Shown: positions 1-8,287 of the stretch, piece by piece
How the letters are laid out: every line of letters begins with the position of its first letter
Position numbering within the stretch: position 1 is the first letter of the stretch
Assembly (NCBI RefSeq): GCF_030164425.1
Contig: NZ_JASNJD010000001.1
Coordinates: forward strand, 372,001 to 436,000
DNA from: Pseudodonghicola flavimaris
GTDB lineage: Bacteria; Pseudomonadota; Alphaproteobacteria; Rhodobacterales; Rhodobacteraceae
Direction of reading: 5' to 3'
Length of the DNA stretch: 64,000 bases
Program-made: the position numbers and the translations under genes
The notes under the pieces: model-generated
What the model was told of the DNA's origin: nothing
The model's input: the letters and a program-made list of their open reading frames with translations, nothing else
The model's database searches: none

Positions 1-612
1 GGCGGCCAGCGCGTCGACCTGGTCCAGCGTCTGCGGCGTCACCGGGATGATCACCTCCGACAGCAGCACCTGCAGGCCGCCACCGCGTCCGGCCTGACCC
101 AGAGCGCGGTCGATTTCGGCCGGGGTGGGACGGGCGCGGGCGCCATAGCGGGTGCCGATATAGTCGCGCCACAGCAGGCTGGATTTGACGAAATCGCGCA
201 CGGTTTCCTGCGAAACGCCGCCCTGTTTCAGCGCCTGGATGAATTCATCGGTGGACATATTGGCGCGGCGGGCCATCTCGTCGATCCCGGCCTGCACGTC
301 CTCGGGGGCGACGGTGACATCCAGCGTCTTTGCGGCCTGGGTTTTCAGGCGGTCCTCGATCAGCGCCTCACGCGCCAGCTTGACCTGATCGCCGGGCGCG
401 TTCAGCAGCCGCAGCAGCTGGATCCGCTGTTCCAGTTCGAACTGGGTGACCACATCGCCGTTGACGGTGATCGCCGGGGCGAAAAGCCCCTGTGCCGCCA
501 CCGGGGCGGGGGCCAGCCCGGCCATCGGGACAAGCCCGAGGCTCGCCGCCAGGCAAATCGCACCGGTGCTCCGGCTCAGGGTGTGCAGCAGGGGGGTCAG
601 GATTTTCCGCAT
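1..612 (-). CDS. surA: SurA-type periplasmic peptidyl-prolyl isomerase / chaperone, N-terminal part (runs off the window)
   Basis: The reading frame is open from an ATG at 612 down to base 1 (204 codons) and the gene continues outside the window. Residues 1 to about 41 form a signal peptide (MRK start, hydrophobic stretch, PVAAQ-like cleavage region). From residue 48 the chain reads ITVNGDVVTQFELEQRI, then a helical region with DRLK, which is the SurA N-terminal chaperone domain. The parvulin domain expected next would lie beyond the edge. SurA helps outer-membrane beta-barrels, LptD among them, cross the periplasm. Its start overlaps the 3' end of lptD by 16 bases, so the two are surely co-transcribed. 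The family is clear from sequence and context; an exact ortholog call needs the missing half. Confidence 0.88.
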   Translation of the reverse strand, partial: MRKILTPLLHTLSRSTGAICLAASLGLVPMAGLAPAPVAAQGLFAPAITVNGDVVTQFELEQRIQLLRLLNAPGDQVKLAREALIEDRLKTQAAKTLDVTVAPEDVQAGIDEMARRANMSTDEFIQALKQGGVSQETVRDFVKSSLLWRDYIGTRYGARARPTPAEIDRALGQAGRGGGLQVLLSEVIIPVTPQTLDQVDALAA

Positions 613-2768
613 GATCGCCTGTATTTCACTGTTCCGCTCTCCACGGCGAAGCCGCTGAGCGCGATGGTAAAGCCGAAATCGGTCGAAGGCTCAACACTCG
701 AGGACGAGGTATAGCGCCGGTTGACCGAAAGGTCGACCGTTACGCATTCGTTGCGGTAGATCAGGCCGACACCCGCGTATGTGGCATTGTCCGAGGCGAT
801 GTCATAGCGCAGATTGGCGCTGGCGGTCCAATTCTGGGTCACCTGATAACTGCCGTCGAACCAGAGTTCGGAGAGATCCTCGCTGCGCCCCTCGGCGGTA
901 TCGGTGCCAAGCCAGAGGTAAGAGCCGCGCAGCGCGATGCGCTTGCCGGCCCAGTCGCCGCGCAGCTCCATCTTCGAGAAGCTGAAAGAATCGTCCAGCA
1001 GCCCGCGGGCGGTCAGCGCCAGCCCGGTCTGGGTCCTGAGCTGGCCGGCCAGCAGCACGTCGGAACTGCCGTCCGCCAGGCCGGAGGTGGTGGAGAAATT
1101 CGCATCCGCCGTGCCGCGGAACACCTGGGCCACGGTGGCGGCGGCCTGCCAGCCGGCGGGGGCGTAGCGGGCCCAGTTCACCCCCATCACCAGGGTGGTG
1201 CCATCCTCGCGCGCGTCGCCCGAGGGGAAGCGCGACAGCGACAGCAGGTTGCCCTGGTCGAATTCGACGAAGCGGCTTTCGTCGATCGGCGCGGCGGGAC
1301 CGTTCACATCGGTCCAGCCGAGCTGCATCAGCGGTTCCAGGAAATGCGTCACCCCGCCGCTGTTGGTCAGCGTCATCGGATAGCGCAGCGTCAGAGCCGC
1401 CCGTGGCGTGGTGCGGGTGATCTCGTTGCCGTAGGTGGTGTCGTCGGAGATGTTGAAGCGGTCGGCGGAGAACCCCATGCGCCAGTCGGCGCGCAGCCCG
1501 TTGTTGAAGATCCAGCTGCGTCGCCATTCCGCGTCGGCGGTGATCCGGGCGACATCGCGGCCGGTGATATTGGCGGGCGAGGTGCGCTGATAGGCGCGGC
1601 TGTCCAGCCCCAGCCGCAATTCGCCGCCCAGGGCCTGCGGGAACAGCCGGTGCTGATAGGAGAAATCGGCGATCCGGGTGGGGATCAGCGCCTCGTCCTC
1701 GCCGTCGCGCAGCGAATCGTAATGGATCGCCGCGGCACGCAGCAGGCTGTCGCGGGTGGCGCGGCTCAGCTCCACCTGGCTGCGCAGCCGGTCGTAATCG
1801 TGCAGCCCGTAATCGACCAGATAGGCGTTGTCCGAGGCGGTCTTGAGATCGAAGTTCAGCTTGAACCGGTTGCCGAGGTCGAATTCGCCGGTGGCGAACA
1901 TATAGCCGCGCGATTCATCGGGCAGCAGATCGTCCCGGGTATAGGCGCCCTCGACCTCGATCCGGCCGTGGCGGAAGGCCTGACGATAGCGCAGCCCCAG
2001 CGTTTCGGTCTTGGGCGAGAGATAGGGGGTGACCGTCAGGTCGCGGCTGTCGCCGATCCGGAAGAAATAGGGCACCTTGATCCCGGTGCCGAGCTGCGAG
2101 GTGGTGCGGATCGACGGGATCAGGAAGCCGGTGGCGCGATCCAGCGACGGATCGGGCAGCCGCATCGCCGGGAAATAGAACACCGGCACATCGAGCACGC
2201 GAAGCTGCGCGCCCTTGAAATAGAGCTGCCGCTCCTGCTGGTCGTGGGTCACGCTCTGGGCGCGGATCTGCCACAGCGGCGGCCGGCCGTCGCCGCAGAC
2301 ATGGCAGGAGGTCACGGTGGTCTTGTAAAGCTGGGTATAGCGGCCGCCGACCCGCATCATCTGCAGCGACGCCAGCTGGACCTGCTGGTCGAAGACCATG
2401 CGCGCGCCCTGCAACAGCCCGTTCTGCAATTCGCGGTCCAGCTCGGCGGCATCGGCCAGAACCGTCATGTTGTCGCCCTGATCGATGCGGATCGGGCCTT
2501 CGATGTCGAGCCGGCCGGTTTCGCGGTCGAAGGTGATCTTCGAGGCCGACAGCCGGGTGTCGCCCTGGAAGGCCTCGACATGGCCTTCGGCTACCAGCCG
2601 CCGTTCCGGGGTGATGAAGACGCTGTCGGCCACCAGCATGGCCGGCGTCACCTCGGTTTCGCTGGCGATGGCCGGTGCCGGTGGCAGGCTCTGCGCCGCG
2701 AGCCGCGCCGGCAGCGCCGGGCTCAGGGCCGCGATCAGGGCCAGCGGGATCAGTCCGTTCAGGTTCAT
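597..2768 (-). CDS. lptD: LPS-assembly outer-membrane protein LptD
   Basis: This 723-residue protein inserts lipopolysaccharide into the outer leaflet of the outer membrane. A signal peptide ends near residue 26 (ARLAAQ). An OstA/LptA-like beta-jellyroll follows (about 45-140, with LVAEGHVEAFQGD), then a long beta-barrel. There are cysteines at 155, 158, 675 and 720: one pair just after the jellyroll and two near the C-terminus. That spacing fits the inter-domain disulfides known for LptD. The ATG at 2768 overlaps the lptG stop by four bases, so translation is coupled. Length and architecture are normal for alphaproteobacteria. Confidence 0.96.
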   Translation of the reverse strand: MNLNGLIPLALIAALSPALPARLAAQSLPPAPAIASETEVTPAMLVADSVFITPERRLVAEGHVEAFQGDTRLSASKITFDRETGRLDIEGPIRIDQGDNMTVLADAAELDRELQNGLLQGARMVFDQQVQLASLQMMRVGGRYTQLYKTTVTSCHVCGDGRPPLWQIRAQSVTHDQQERQLYFKGAQLRVLDVPVFYFPAMRLPDPSLDRATGFLIPSIRTTSQLGTGIKVPYFFRIGDSRDLTVTPYLSPKTETLGLRYRQAFRHGRIEVEGAYTRDDLLPDESRGYMFATGEFDLGNRFKLNFDLKTASDNAYLVDYGLHDYDRLRSQVELSRATRDSLLRAAAIHYDSLRDGEDEALIPTRIADFSYQHRLFPQALGGELRLGLDSRAYQRTSPANITGRDVARITADAEWRRSWIFNNGLRADWRMGFSADRFNISDDTTYGNEITRTTPRAALTLRYPMTLTNSGGVTHFLEPLMQLGWTDVNGPAAPIDESRFVEFDQGNLLSLSRFPSGDAREDGTTLVMGVNWARYAPAGWQAAATVAQVFRGTADANFSTTSGLADGSSDVLLAGQLRTQTGLALTARGLLDDSFSFSKMELRGDWAGKRIALRGSYLWLGTDTAEGRSEDLSELWFDGSYQVTQNWTASANLRYDIASDNATYAGVGLIYRNECVTVDLSVNRRYTSSSSVEPSTDFGFTIALSGFAVESGTVKYRRSCGKS

Positions 2769-3865
2769 CCGTCCTCCGCATGCAGAAGCAGGCCGAGAGA
2801 GAGAAACAGCGCCGCCAGCGGTGGCGCCCAGGCCGAAAGCGCCACGGGGATCTGGCCGTTCTCTCCCAGGATTTGCGCGAAGTTGCGCACGAAGTAGAGC
2901 GCGAAGCCCAGCAGCACCGCGGTTAGCACGGCGCCGCCGGTGCCGCCGAAGCGGGTGTGGCGCATGGTGAAGGCAGCACCGACCAGCACCATGGCCACCA
3001 GAAACAGCGGCCGCGCCAGCGCGACCTGATACCAGACCCGGTGCCGGCGGGTGGAAAACCCGGCCTGATCCAGTTGGCGGATGGTCGCCGGCAGTTCGTA
3101 GATCGACACGCCAGACGGCCGGCCCAGGCTTTCGCGGATGCGGTTGCGGGTCAGCGTGGTGGAGATCCGCATGGTGTCATGCTCCACGGCGGATCCTTCG
3201 GGATTGGTGCCGGCGCTCAACGGCCAGACCTTGGCCTTGGTCAGGACCCAGGCGTCGGGCTCCAGCTGGGCCTTGTCTGCCAGGATGCGGCGCACCGGGA
3301 TGCCGTCGGGGGAATAGGTCAGGATCGTCACGCCGAAAAGCGTGGCGGCATCGGCGCCGTGGCTGTCGGCATGGATTACCGATTGGCCGCGGGCGCTGCC
3401 CTGCCGCAGCCACAGCCCTTCGCCCGAGACCGACAGGATCGAGGCGCCGTTCTGGCCGCGGAACTGTTCCGAGAGCGTCGCATAGCGTTTCGAGGTCGCC
3501 GCCACGATCGGGTTCAGCAGTGCCACCGCCAGCACCCCGATCACCACCGCCACCACCGAGGGCGCGGCCAGCGCCCGGATGCCGGAGCGGCCGGTGGCGC
3601 GGGTCACCACCAGTTCCGAGCTGCGGGCCAGGCTGACGAAAAGCACCACCGCCGACAGGATCATGATCAGAGGGAGAATTTCGCTCATCGCGCCGGGGGC
3701 GTTCAGCAGCGACAGATGCAGCAGCTGTCCCAGGCTCACGTCCAGCCCTTCGAACCGGCGCAACTGTTCGATCAGGTCGATCAGCATCATCAGGGCCAGG
3801 AAAATGCCCCCGATCATGCCGAACGCCTGCAGAAAACGCCGGGCAAAGTAGCGGTCGAGGATCAT
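2765..3865 (-). CDS. lptG: LPS export ABC transporter permease LptG
   Basis: This 366-residue inner-membrane permease belongs to the YjgP/YjgQ family. It has three N-terminal membrane segments (about 12-33, 52-77, 98-120), a periplasmic beta-jellyroll domain (about 125-275) and three C-terminal membrane segments (about 285-360). The N-terminus DRYFARRFLQAF and the ELVVTRATGRSGIR loop are LptG-like, not LptF-like. LptG normally pairs with LptF and the ATPase LptB to pull LPS from the inner membrane. It heads the lptG-lptD-surA operon here. Unusually, no lptF lies upstream: the next gene, 265 bases away, is the divergent pepA. Confidence 0.93.
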   Translation of the reverse strand: MILDRYFARRFLQAFGMIGGIFLALMMLIDLIEQLRRFEGLDVSLGQLLHLSLLNAPGAMSEILPLIMILSAVVLFVSLARSSELVVTRATGRSGIRALAAPSVVAVVIGVLAVALLNPIVAATSKRYATLSEQFRGQNGASILSVSGEGLWLRQGSARGQSVIHADSHGADAATLFGVTILTYSPDGIPVRRILADKAQLEPDAWVLTKAKVWPLSAGTNPEGSAVEHDTMRISTTLTRNRIRESLGRPSGVSIYELPATIRQLDQAGFSTRRHRVWYQVALARPLFLVAMVLVGAAFTMRHTRFGGTGGAVLTAVLLGFALYFVRNFAQILGENGQIPVALSAWAPPLAALFLSLGLLLHAEDG

Positions 3866-4130
3866 CCGCGCCGCCCCGGGACCGGTGCGGAGATATGCGG
3901 ATGGCCCGGATGGGCGGCCGGCGGGAATGCCGGCACAACAGGCAGCAGAATCGACCGGACGCGGCCGAAATCACGTGTAGGCACTGCAATCCCCCCGGAG
4001 CGGCCTTGGTCTTTCGGCGGACCTTAATGCAATTGTCTGGCGGGGAAAACTGCTATCTGGTCAAGCGCGGGCCACCGCGCTACCCATGGGAGGAGCTTTC
4101 GAAAAGCAACTGATATCGCAGGAGAACCAT
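3866..4130. promoter_or_regulatory. Divergent intergenic region between lptG and pepA; no lptF
   Basis: These 265 bases separate two divergent start codons and must carry both promoters. I read the minus strand in the frame that would end in an ATGA overlap with lptG. It is open for only about 53 codons before a stop at 4024-4026 and shows no LptF-like membrane helix. The region therefore does not hold lptF or a recognisable fragment of it. No strong -35/-10 pair stands out. Confidence 0.5.
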
Positions 4131-5609
4131 ATGTCATCGCTGACCCCGATCCGCTTCGCCGACCTCGATCTGGACCGTCTGGCCGAGGCCCCGGGCCGCG
4201 TCGCGGTGGTTCTGCCGCCCGAAGGCACCCTGGATCCCGCCGCACGCCGCATCAACCGTCTGACCCGGGGTGCGCTCAAGCGGCTGGTGGAGAGCGAGCG
4301 CTTCGCCAAGATGAAGAGCGGCGAGGTCGTCAGCCTGGCCTGGCCCGCTGGCGTCGCCGCCGAGGCCGTCGATGTGCTGGTGCTGTCGAAACGCGCCACC
4401 GCGGTGGAGGCGCGCAAGGCCGGTGCCGCCCTGGCTGCCGCCGCCGGCACCGCGGCGCTGCTGCTGGCCGCCGGTAGTCATCGTCGCGCGGCGGAGCTGG
4501 CGATGGGCATCGCCCTGCGCCGCTACCGCTTCACCGCCCACAAGACCGGCGAGGCGGCGGCGGAGCGTTTCGGCGAGGTGACGCTTATGGTGCGCGATGG
4601 CGCTGCGACCGAGGCCGAGGCGACCGCCGCGCTCGCCGTCGCCGAAGGCGTGCATCTGACCCGCGATCTGATCAACGAACCCTCCAACGTGCTGACCACC
4701 ACCGAATTCGCCCTCCGGCTGGAAGAGCTGCGGGCGCTCGGATTGGAGGTCGAGGTGCTGGAGGAACCAGCGCTGGAAGAGCTCGGCATGCGCACGCTGC
4801 TGAGCGTCGGTCAGGGCTCCGCCAGCCCGTCCAAGGTGGTGGTGATGCAGTGGAAAGGCGGCGAAGAGGGCGCGGCGCCGCTGGCACTGGTCGGCAAGGG
4901 GGTGGTCTTCGACACTGGCGGCATCAGCCTGAAGCCCGCCGGCGGAATGGAAGACATGACCATGGACATGGGCGGTGCGGGCACCGTGGCGGGCACCATG
5001 AAGGCGCTGGCGCTGCGCAAGGCGCGGGCCAATGTCGTGGGCCTGGTCGGGCTGGTGGAGAACATGCCCTCCGGCGAGGCGACGCGCCCCGGCGATGTCG
5101 TCACCTCGATGAAAGGCGACACGGTGGAGATCATCAATACCGATGCCGAAGGGCGGCTGGTGCTCTGTGATGTGCTCTGGTACGCGCAGGAGCGCTTCGC
5201 CCCGGCCGGGGTGATCGACCTTGCGACGCTGACCGGGGCGATCATCATCGGGCTCGGTCATCAGAACGCCGGCGTGTTCTCCAACGACGATACCCTGTGC
5301 AACGGCTTTCTCAAGGCGGCGGAGGCCGAGGGCGAGGGCGCCTGGCGGATGCCGCTGGGGGCGGCCTATGACCGGCAGCTGAAGTCACGGATCGCCGACA
5401 TGAAGAACGTCGGCGGCCGGCCGGCCGGGTCGATCACCGCGGCGCAGTTCCTGCAGCGCTTCATCAAGGAGGGCACGCCTTGGATTCACCTCGACATCGC
5501 CGGGGTGGCCTCGGTCAAGGAATCCACCGCCTTCGCGCCTGCCGGGGCCACCGGCTGGGGGGTGATGGCGCTGGATCGCCTGGTGCGGGACCGGTTCGAG
5601 GCAGAGTGA
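4131..5609 (+). CDS. pepA: Leucyl aminopeptidase (M17 family)
   Basis: This 492-residue cytosolic M17 peptidase removes N-terminal amino acids, preferring leucine, using two metal ions. The GKGVVFDTGGISLKP stretch (around 253-268) supplies metal ligands and the catalytic lysine, and the family signature NTDAEGRL lies near residue 336, with its Arg acting in catalysis. An ATG at 4086 is also in frame. I prefer the ATG at 4131 because a GGAG ribosome site sits just before it and the chain then begins MSSLTPIRFADLD, as in relatives. It is followed after 4 bases by holC. Confidence 0.95.
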   Translation: MSSLTPIRFADLDLDRLAEAPGRVAVVLPPEGTLDPAARRINRLTRGALKRLVESERFAKMKSGEVVSLAWPAGVAAEAVDVLVLSKRATAVEARKAGAALAAAAGTAALLLAAGSHRRAAELAMGIALRRYRFTAHKTGEAAAERFGEVTLMVRDGAATEAEATAALAVAEGVHLTRDLINEPSNVLTTTEFALRLEELRALGLEVEVLEEPALEELGMRTLLSVGQGSASPSKVVVMQWKGGEEGAAPLALVGKGVVFDTGGISLKPAGGMEDMTMDMGGAGTVAGTMKALALRKARANVVGLVGLVENMPSGEATRPGDVVTSMKGDTVEIINTDAEGRLVLCDVLWYAQERFAPAGVIDLATLTGAIIIGLGHQNAGVFSNDDTLCNGFLKAAEAEGEGAWRMPLGAAYDRQLKSRIADMKNVGGRPAGSITAAQFLQRFIKEGTPWIHLDIAGVASVKESTAFAPAGATGWGVMALDRLVRDRFEAE

Positions 5610-5613
5610 CCTG

Positions 5614-6075
5614 ATGGGGGCTGCGGTCTTCTACCATCTGACCCGGCGCCCGGTGGAGGTGGCGCTGCCGCAGCTGCTGGAGAAGGCGCGGGGCGCCGGC
5701 TGGCGCATCGTGGTGCGCGGCACCGACCCCGGGCGGATGGACTGGCTGGACGAGAAGCTGTGGCTGGGCCCCGAAGAGGGGTTCCTGCCGCACGGGGTGG
5801 CCGGCGGCGCCCATGACGCCGATCAGCCGATCCTGCTGACCGTGGGGGCGGGGCCGGCGGCCAACGATCCGGCCTGCCTGATGACGCTGGACGGGGCTGA
5901 AGTGACACCGGAAGAGGTGCAGGCGCTGGAACGGGTCTGCATCCTGTTCGACGGGCTCGACGAGGAGGCGCTGCAGCGGGCGCGGGCGCAGTGGAAGGCG
6001 CTGACCGCGGCGGGATGTTCGGCACAATACTGGTCGGAAGAGTCCGGGCGCTGGGAGAAGAAGGCAGAGCGCTGA
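5614..6075 (+). CDS. holC: DNA polymerase III chi subunit
   Basis: This 153-residue protein matches HolC in its order of features: a YHLTRRPVEVALPQLLEKA start, a DEKLWLGPEEGFLPHG core (about 47-64), a DADQPILLTVG strand and a VCILFDGLDEEALQRARAQWKAL C-terminal helix. Chi links the clamp loader to SSB at the replication fork. The gene starts 4 bases after pepA and is almost certainly co-transcribed with it, an arrangement often seen in Rhodobacteraceae. Confidence 0.92.
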   Translation: MGAAVFYHLTRRPVEVALPQLLEKARGAGWRIVVRGTDPGRMDWLDEKLWLGPEEGFLPHGVAGGAHDADQPILLTVGAGPAANDPACLMTLDGAEVTPEEVQALERVCILFDGLDEEALQRARAQWKALTAAGCSAQYWSEESGRWEKKAER

Positions 6076-6092
6076 GCCTGTCCGGTCGTGGC

Positions 6093-6152
6093 AGGGGGCG
6101 CTGCCCCCGTCTCCTGCGGAGACTCCCCCGGGATATTTAAGGCCAGAAAAAG
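6093..6152 (+). repeat. Dispersed intergenic repeat, copy A
   Basis: It begins with a GGGGGC-gct-GCCCCC hairpin, then a GTCTC-ctgcg-GAGAC hairpin, and ends in the shared core (6130-6152) GGGATATTT followed by GCCAGAAAAAG. Copies B (23972-24013) and C (34828-34870, inverted) share the core. All three lie between convergent genes, here holC and the retropepsin-like gene. Confidence 0.7.
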
Positions 6153-6460
6153 GGGGCGTGAGCGGCGCAGGGGCAAACGGTCCAGTGGCCCGTTTTGAGC
6201 CGCGCCCGGGCGGCGCTCCGGGGGGGCACGGGAGACGAACGCACCGGTGGACCGTTCCGCCGGAAAACGCGCTCCCCGCGCGGTTGCTGGTTCGTCTTGC
6301 TCCGACGCGAAACGGACGCGCGCCGGGACCCGGCGGTTCGGGATCGGCCTCTCCCGAGGGGGGCTCGGATCGCGTCAGGTCTTCCGCGACCGTGCGCTGC
6401 CCTCGTCTGGTTCTCGGGTGCGCTCTCGAAGGCGCGCGGTTCTGCCCCGGGCTTTCCCGG
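6153..6460. other. Non-coding GC-rich gap between holC and the retropepsin-like gene
   Basis: I see no credible gene in these 308 bases. The one visible structure is a perfect 9-base inverted repeat, AACGGTCCA at 6176-6184 against TGGACCGTT at 6248-6256, enclosing a C/G-rich stretch. Reading frames across the gap have no ribosome site or family resemblance. Confidence 0.5.
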
Positions 6461-7042
6461 TCAGCGTTCCAGCACCAGCGTGCCGCGCGCGATCTCGATC
6501 CGGCCCCAGCGGTCGAGATAGGTCATGCCGAGCAGCGACTGATCCATCTCGCCGTCATTGACCCAGCCGCGCACCTTGCGATCCTCGACCGGGCCGAGCG
6601 AGATACGGTCGATCCGCACCGGCGCGGTGCGCACCTTGCCGTTGGCGGTGCTGGCGCGGGTGGTGAAGGCGAGATCGGCGGCAGCGATACCGGCGCGTTC
6701 GGCATCCTTGCGGCTGAGCACGACGCCGGTGGCACCGGTGTCGATCATGAATTTCACCGGCGCGTCGTTGACCAGCAGCGTCAGGTAGAAATGGCCATCG
6801 GGGGCGCGGGGCACCTCGATCCGGCCTTCGGTCGCCACGGCGGCGCGGCCGGGCAGAACCTCGCGGCGGATATCGTCCCAGAGCCCGACGGCGGCGATCA
6901 CGCCGATGAAGATCAACGCCCAGCCGGCGGCCTGCTGCAGGGTGCGGCCCAGGGACAGCCGGTTGTGCATGACCAGCCAGAGGATCAGAACCACCCCGAG
7001 CAGGCCCAGATAGGCCAGGTTGCCGATATCCCAAGTATCCAT
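6461..7042 (-). CDS. Membrane-anchored retropepsin-like aspartic protease (clan AA)
   Basis: This 193-residue protein has two N-terminal membrane segments (about 9-26 and 40-55) and then a single retropepsin-like domain with the active-site motif FMIDTGAT (Asp near 101). Such proteins act as dimers, like retroviral proteases. The family is the bacterial TIGR02281-type group, whose substrates are mostly unknown. I chose the ATG at 7042 (MDTWDIGNLAYLG) because longer in-frame extensions add proline-rich, non-conserved sequence. It is convergent with holC and lies downstream of fba on the same strand. Confidence 0.85.
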   Translation of the reverse strand: MDTWDIGNLAYLGLLGVVLILWLVMHNRLSLGRTLQQAAGWALIFIGVIAAVGLWDDIRREVLPGRAAVATEGRIEVPRAPDGHFYLTLLVNDAPVKFMIDTGATGVVLSRKDAERAGIAAADLAFTTRASTANGKVRTAPVRIDRISLGPVEDRKVRGWVNDGEMDQSLLGMTYLDRWGRIEIARGTLVLER

Positions 7043-7125
7043 CGCCGAAATCCAGTTGTGCCTGATCAGATATGTAGGGCGGGGCGGGGCCGGATGCCAG
7101 ATCCGGGGGGCGGGTGGCAAAACGC

Positions 7126-7154
7126 GACAGGCCCGGGACGGTCCCGGGCCTGTC
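7126..7154 (-). terminator. Terminator after fba
   Basis: A perfect 13-bp stem, GACAGGCCCGGGA at 7126-7138 against its complement at 7142-7154, has a CGG loop. On the minus strand the stem is followed a few bases later by TTTT. It lies 28 bases downstream of the fba stop. Confidence 0.8.
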
Positions 7155-7181
7155 GGAAGTGCGGGATCGGATGCGGCCGGA

Positions 7182-8075
7182 TCAGCCGGCGACCGATGCC
7201 TCGAAGATCGCCTCGACCGTGCCGGCCAGGGTGCCGTCGAAGTCGGTGGCCGATTGCTGTGCGCTCAGCCCCTCGGTCAGGGCGCGCGAGAAGGAGGCGA
7301 TCATGCCGGTGTTCTTCGACAGCCGGTCGTTGGCCTCGGCCCGCGAATAGCCGCCCGACAGGGCCACCACGCAGAGCACCTGCGGATGATCGACCAGCGG
7401 TTTGTAGAGGTTGGCCTTTTCCGGCAGGGTCAGCTTCAGCATGACCTTCTGATCGGGCTCCAGCGCGTCGAGGTGCGCCTTGATCTCGGCCAGCAGGATC
7501 TCCTCGGCCTCGGCCTTGTCGGCGATGGAGATGGTCACTTCCGGTTCGATGATCGGGGTCAGGCCGTAGGAGAGGATCTTCTTGCCGATCTCGAACTGCT
7601 GGTCGACCACGGCCTTGATGCCGCTGGGCGAGGCGGCGTCGATGACCGAGCGCATCTTGGTGCCGAAGATGCCCTTGGCGACGGCCTTTTCCAGCAGCGC
7701 GTCCAGGTCGGGCATCGGCTTCATCAGCTTGACGCCGTCGACATCATCGGCCAGCCCCTTGTCGACCTTCAGGAAGGGGACGACGCCGCGTTCTTCCCAC
7801 AGGTAGGTGGCGGTGGGGATGCCGTCGATCTCGCGGTCCATGGTCATCTCGAACAGGATGGCACCGATGATCTTCTCGCCGGTGAAGGCGGGGGATTTGA
7901 TGATGCGCGAGCGCATCTCGTGGATCAGGTCGAACATCTCCGCCTCGGAGCCATAGGCATCCTCCTCGACGCCATAGAGCTTGAGCGCCTTGGGCGTGGA
8001 GCCGCCGCTTTGGTCGAGGGCGGCGATGAAGCCTTTGGCTGCACGGATCTGTTCGGTTTGCTTTTGTTTCGACAT
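7182..8075 (-). CDS. fba: Fructose-bisphosphate aldolase class I
   Basis: This 297-residue enzyme cleaves fructose 1,6-bisphosphate into glyceraldehyde-3-phosphate and dihydroxyacetone phosphate through a Schiff base, without metal. It resembles the short class I aldolases such as the Staphylococcus enzyme: KGFIAALDQSGGSTPKAL near the start, LFEMTMDREIDG (about 74-85), IFGTKMRS, IIEPEV and VMLKLTLP, whose Lys at about 214 is the likely Schiff-base residue. The ATG at 8075 gives the family N-terminus MSKQKQTEQIRAAKG; further upstream the frame is low-quality extension. Pgk lies upstream on the same strand. A LacI-type palindrome sits about 100 bases before the start. Confidence 0.95.
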   Translation of the reverse strand: MSKQKQTEQIRAAKGFIAALDQSGGSTPKALKLYGVEEDAYGSEAEMFDLIHEMRSRIIKSPAFTGEKIIGAILFEMTMDREIDGIPTATYLWEERGVVPFLKVDKGLADDVDGVKLMKPMPDLDALLEKAVAKGIFGTKMRSVIDAASPSGIKAVVDQQFEIGKKILSYGLTPIIEPEVTISIADKAEAEEILLAEIKAHLDALEPDQKVMLKLTLPEKANLYKPLVDHPQVLCVVALSGGYSRAEANDRLSKNTGMIASFSRALTEGLSAQQSATDFDGTLAGTVEAIFEASVAG

Positions 8076-8171
8076 ATGGATTTCCGCCCAAATTGACTGT
8101 GGTTCAGGTGAGGTGGGACAACCGGCCCCTTGTCCCCGTGCATAGGCAACAGGCCCGGGGGTTGCAATCTC

Positions 8172-8183
8172 GTTAGCGATAAC
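8172..8183. promoter_or_regulatory. LacI-type operator candidate upstream of fba
   Basis: GTTAGCGATAAC at 8172-8183 is a near-perfect palindrome (GTTA, gcga, TAAC) with the central CG typical of LacI-family operators. It lies about 97 bases upstream of the fba start, in the 212-base pgk-fba gap. The same GTTAGCG half-site occurs upstream of gap at 41350-41356. Confidence 0.5.
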
Positions 8184-8287
8184 TCGGCGGCGATCCGCGG
8201 CGGCGGCGCCGGGCGGGGGCAGCGGCTGGGCACTGCCCCCGGGGTCTGTCTCGGTCCGGTACCCCGGTCGGTCCGGCTCAGGCCGGT

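Noticed and set aside
1344-2897. A 517-codon open frame opposite lptD
   Set aside because: It mirrors the minus-strand gene in a high-GC region, has repeated His/Gln/Gly composition and no family features, while LptD is clearly real on the other strand.
3866-4026. A remnant of lptF in the frame that would overlap the lptG start
   Set aside because: The translation is about 53 residues of Pro/Gly/Arg-rich sequence with no membrane helix; it does not resemble the LptF C-terminus.
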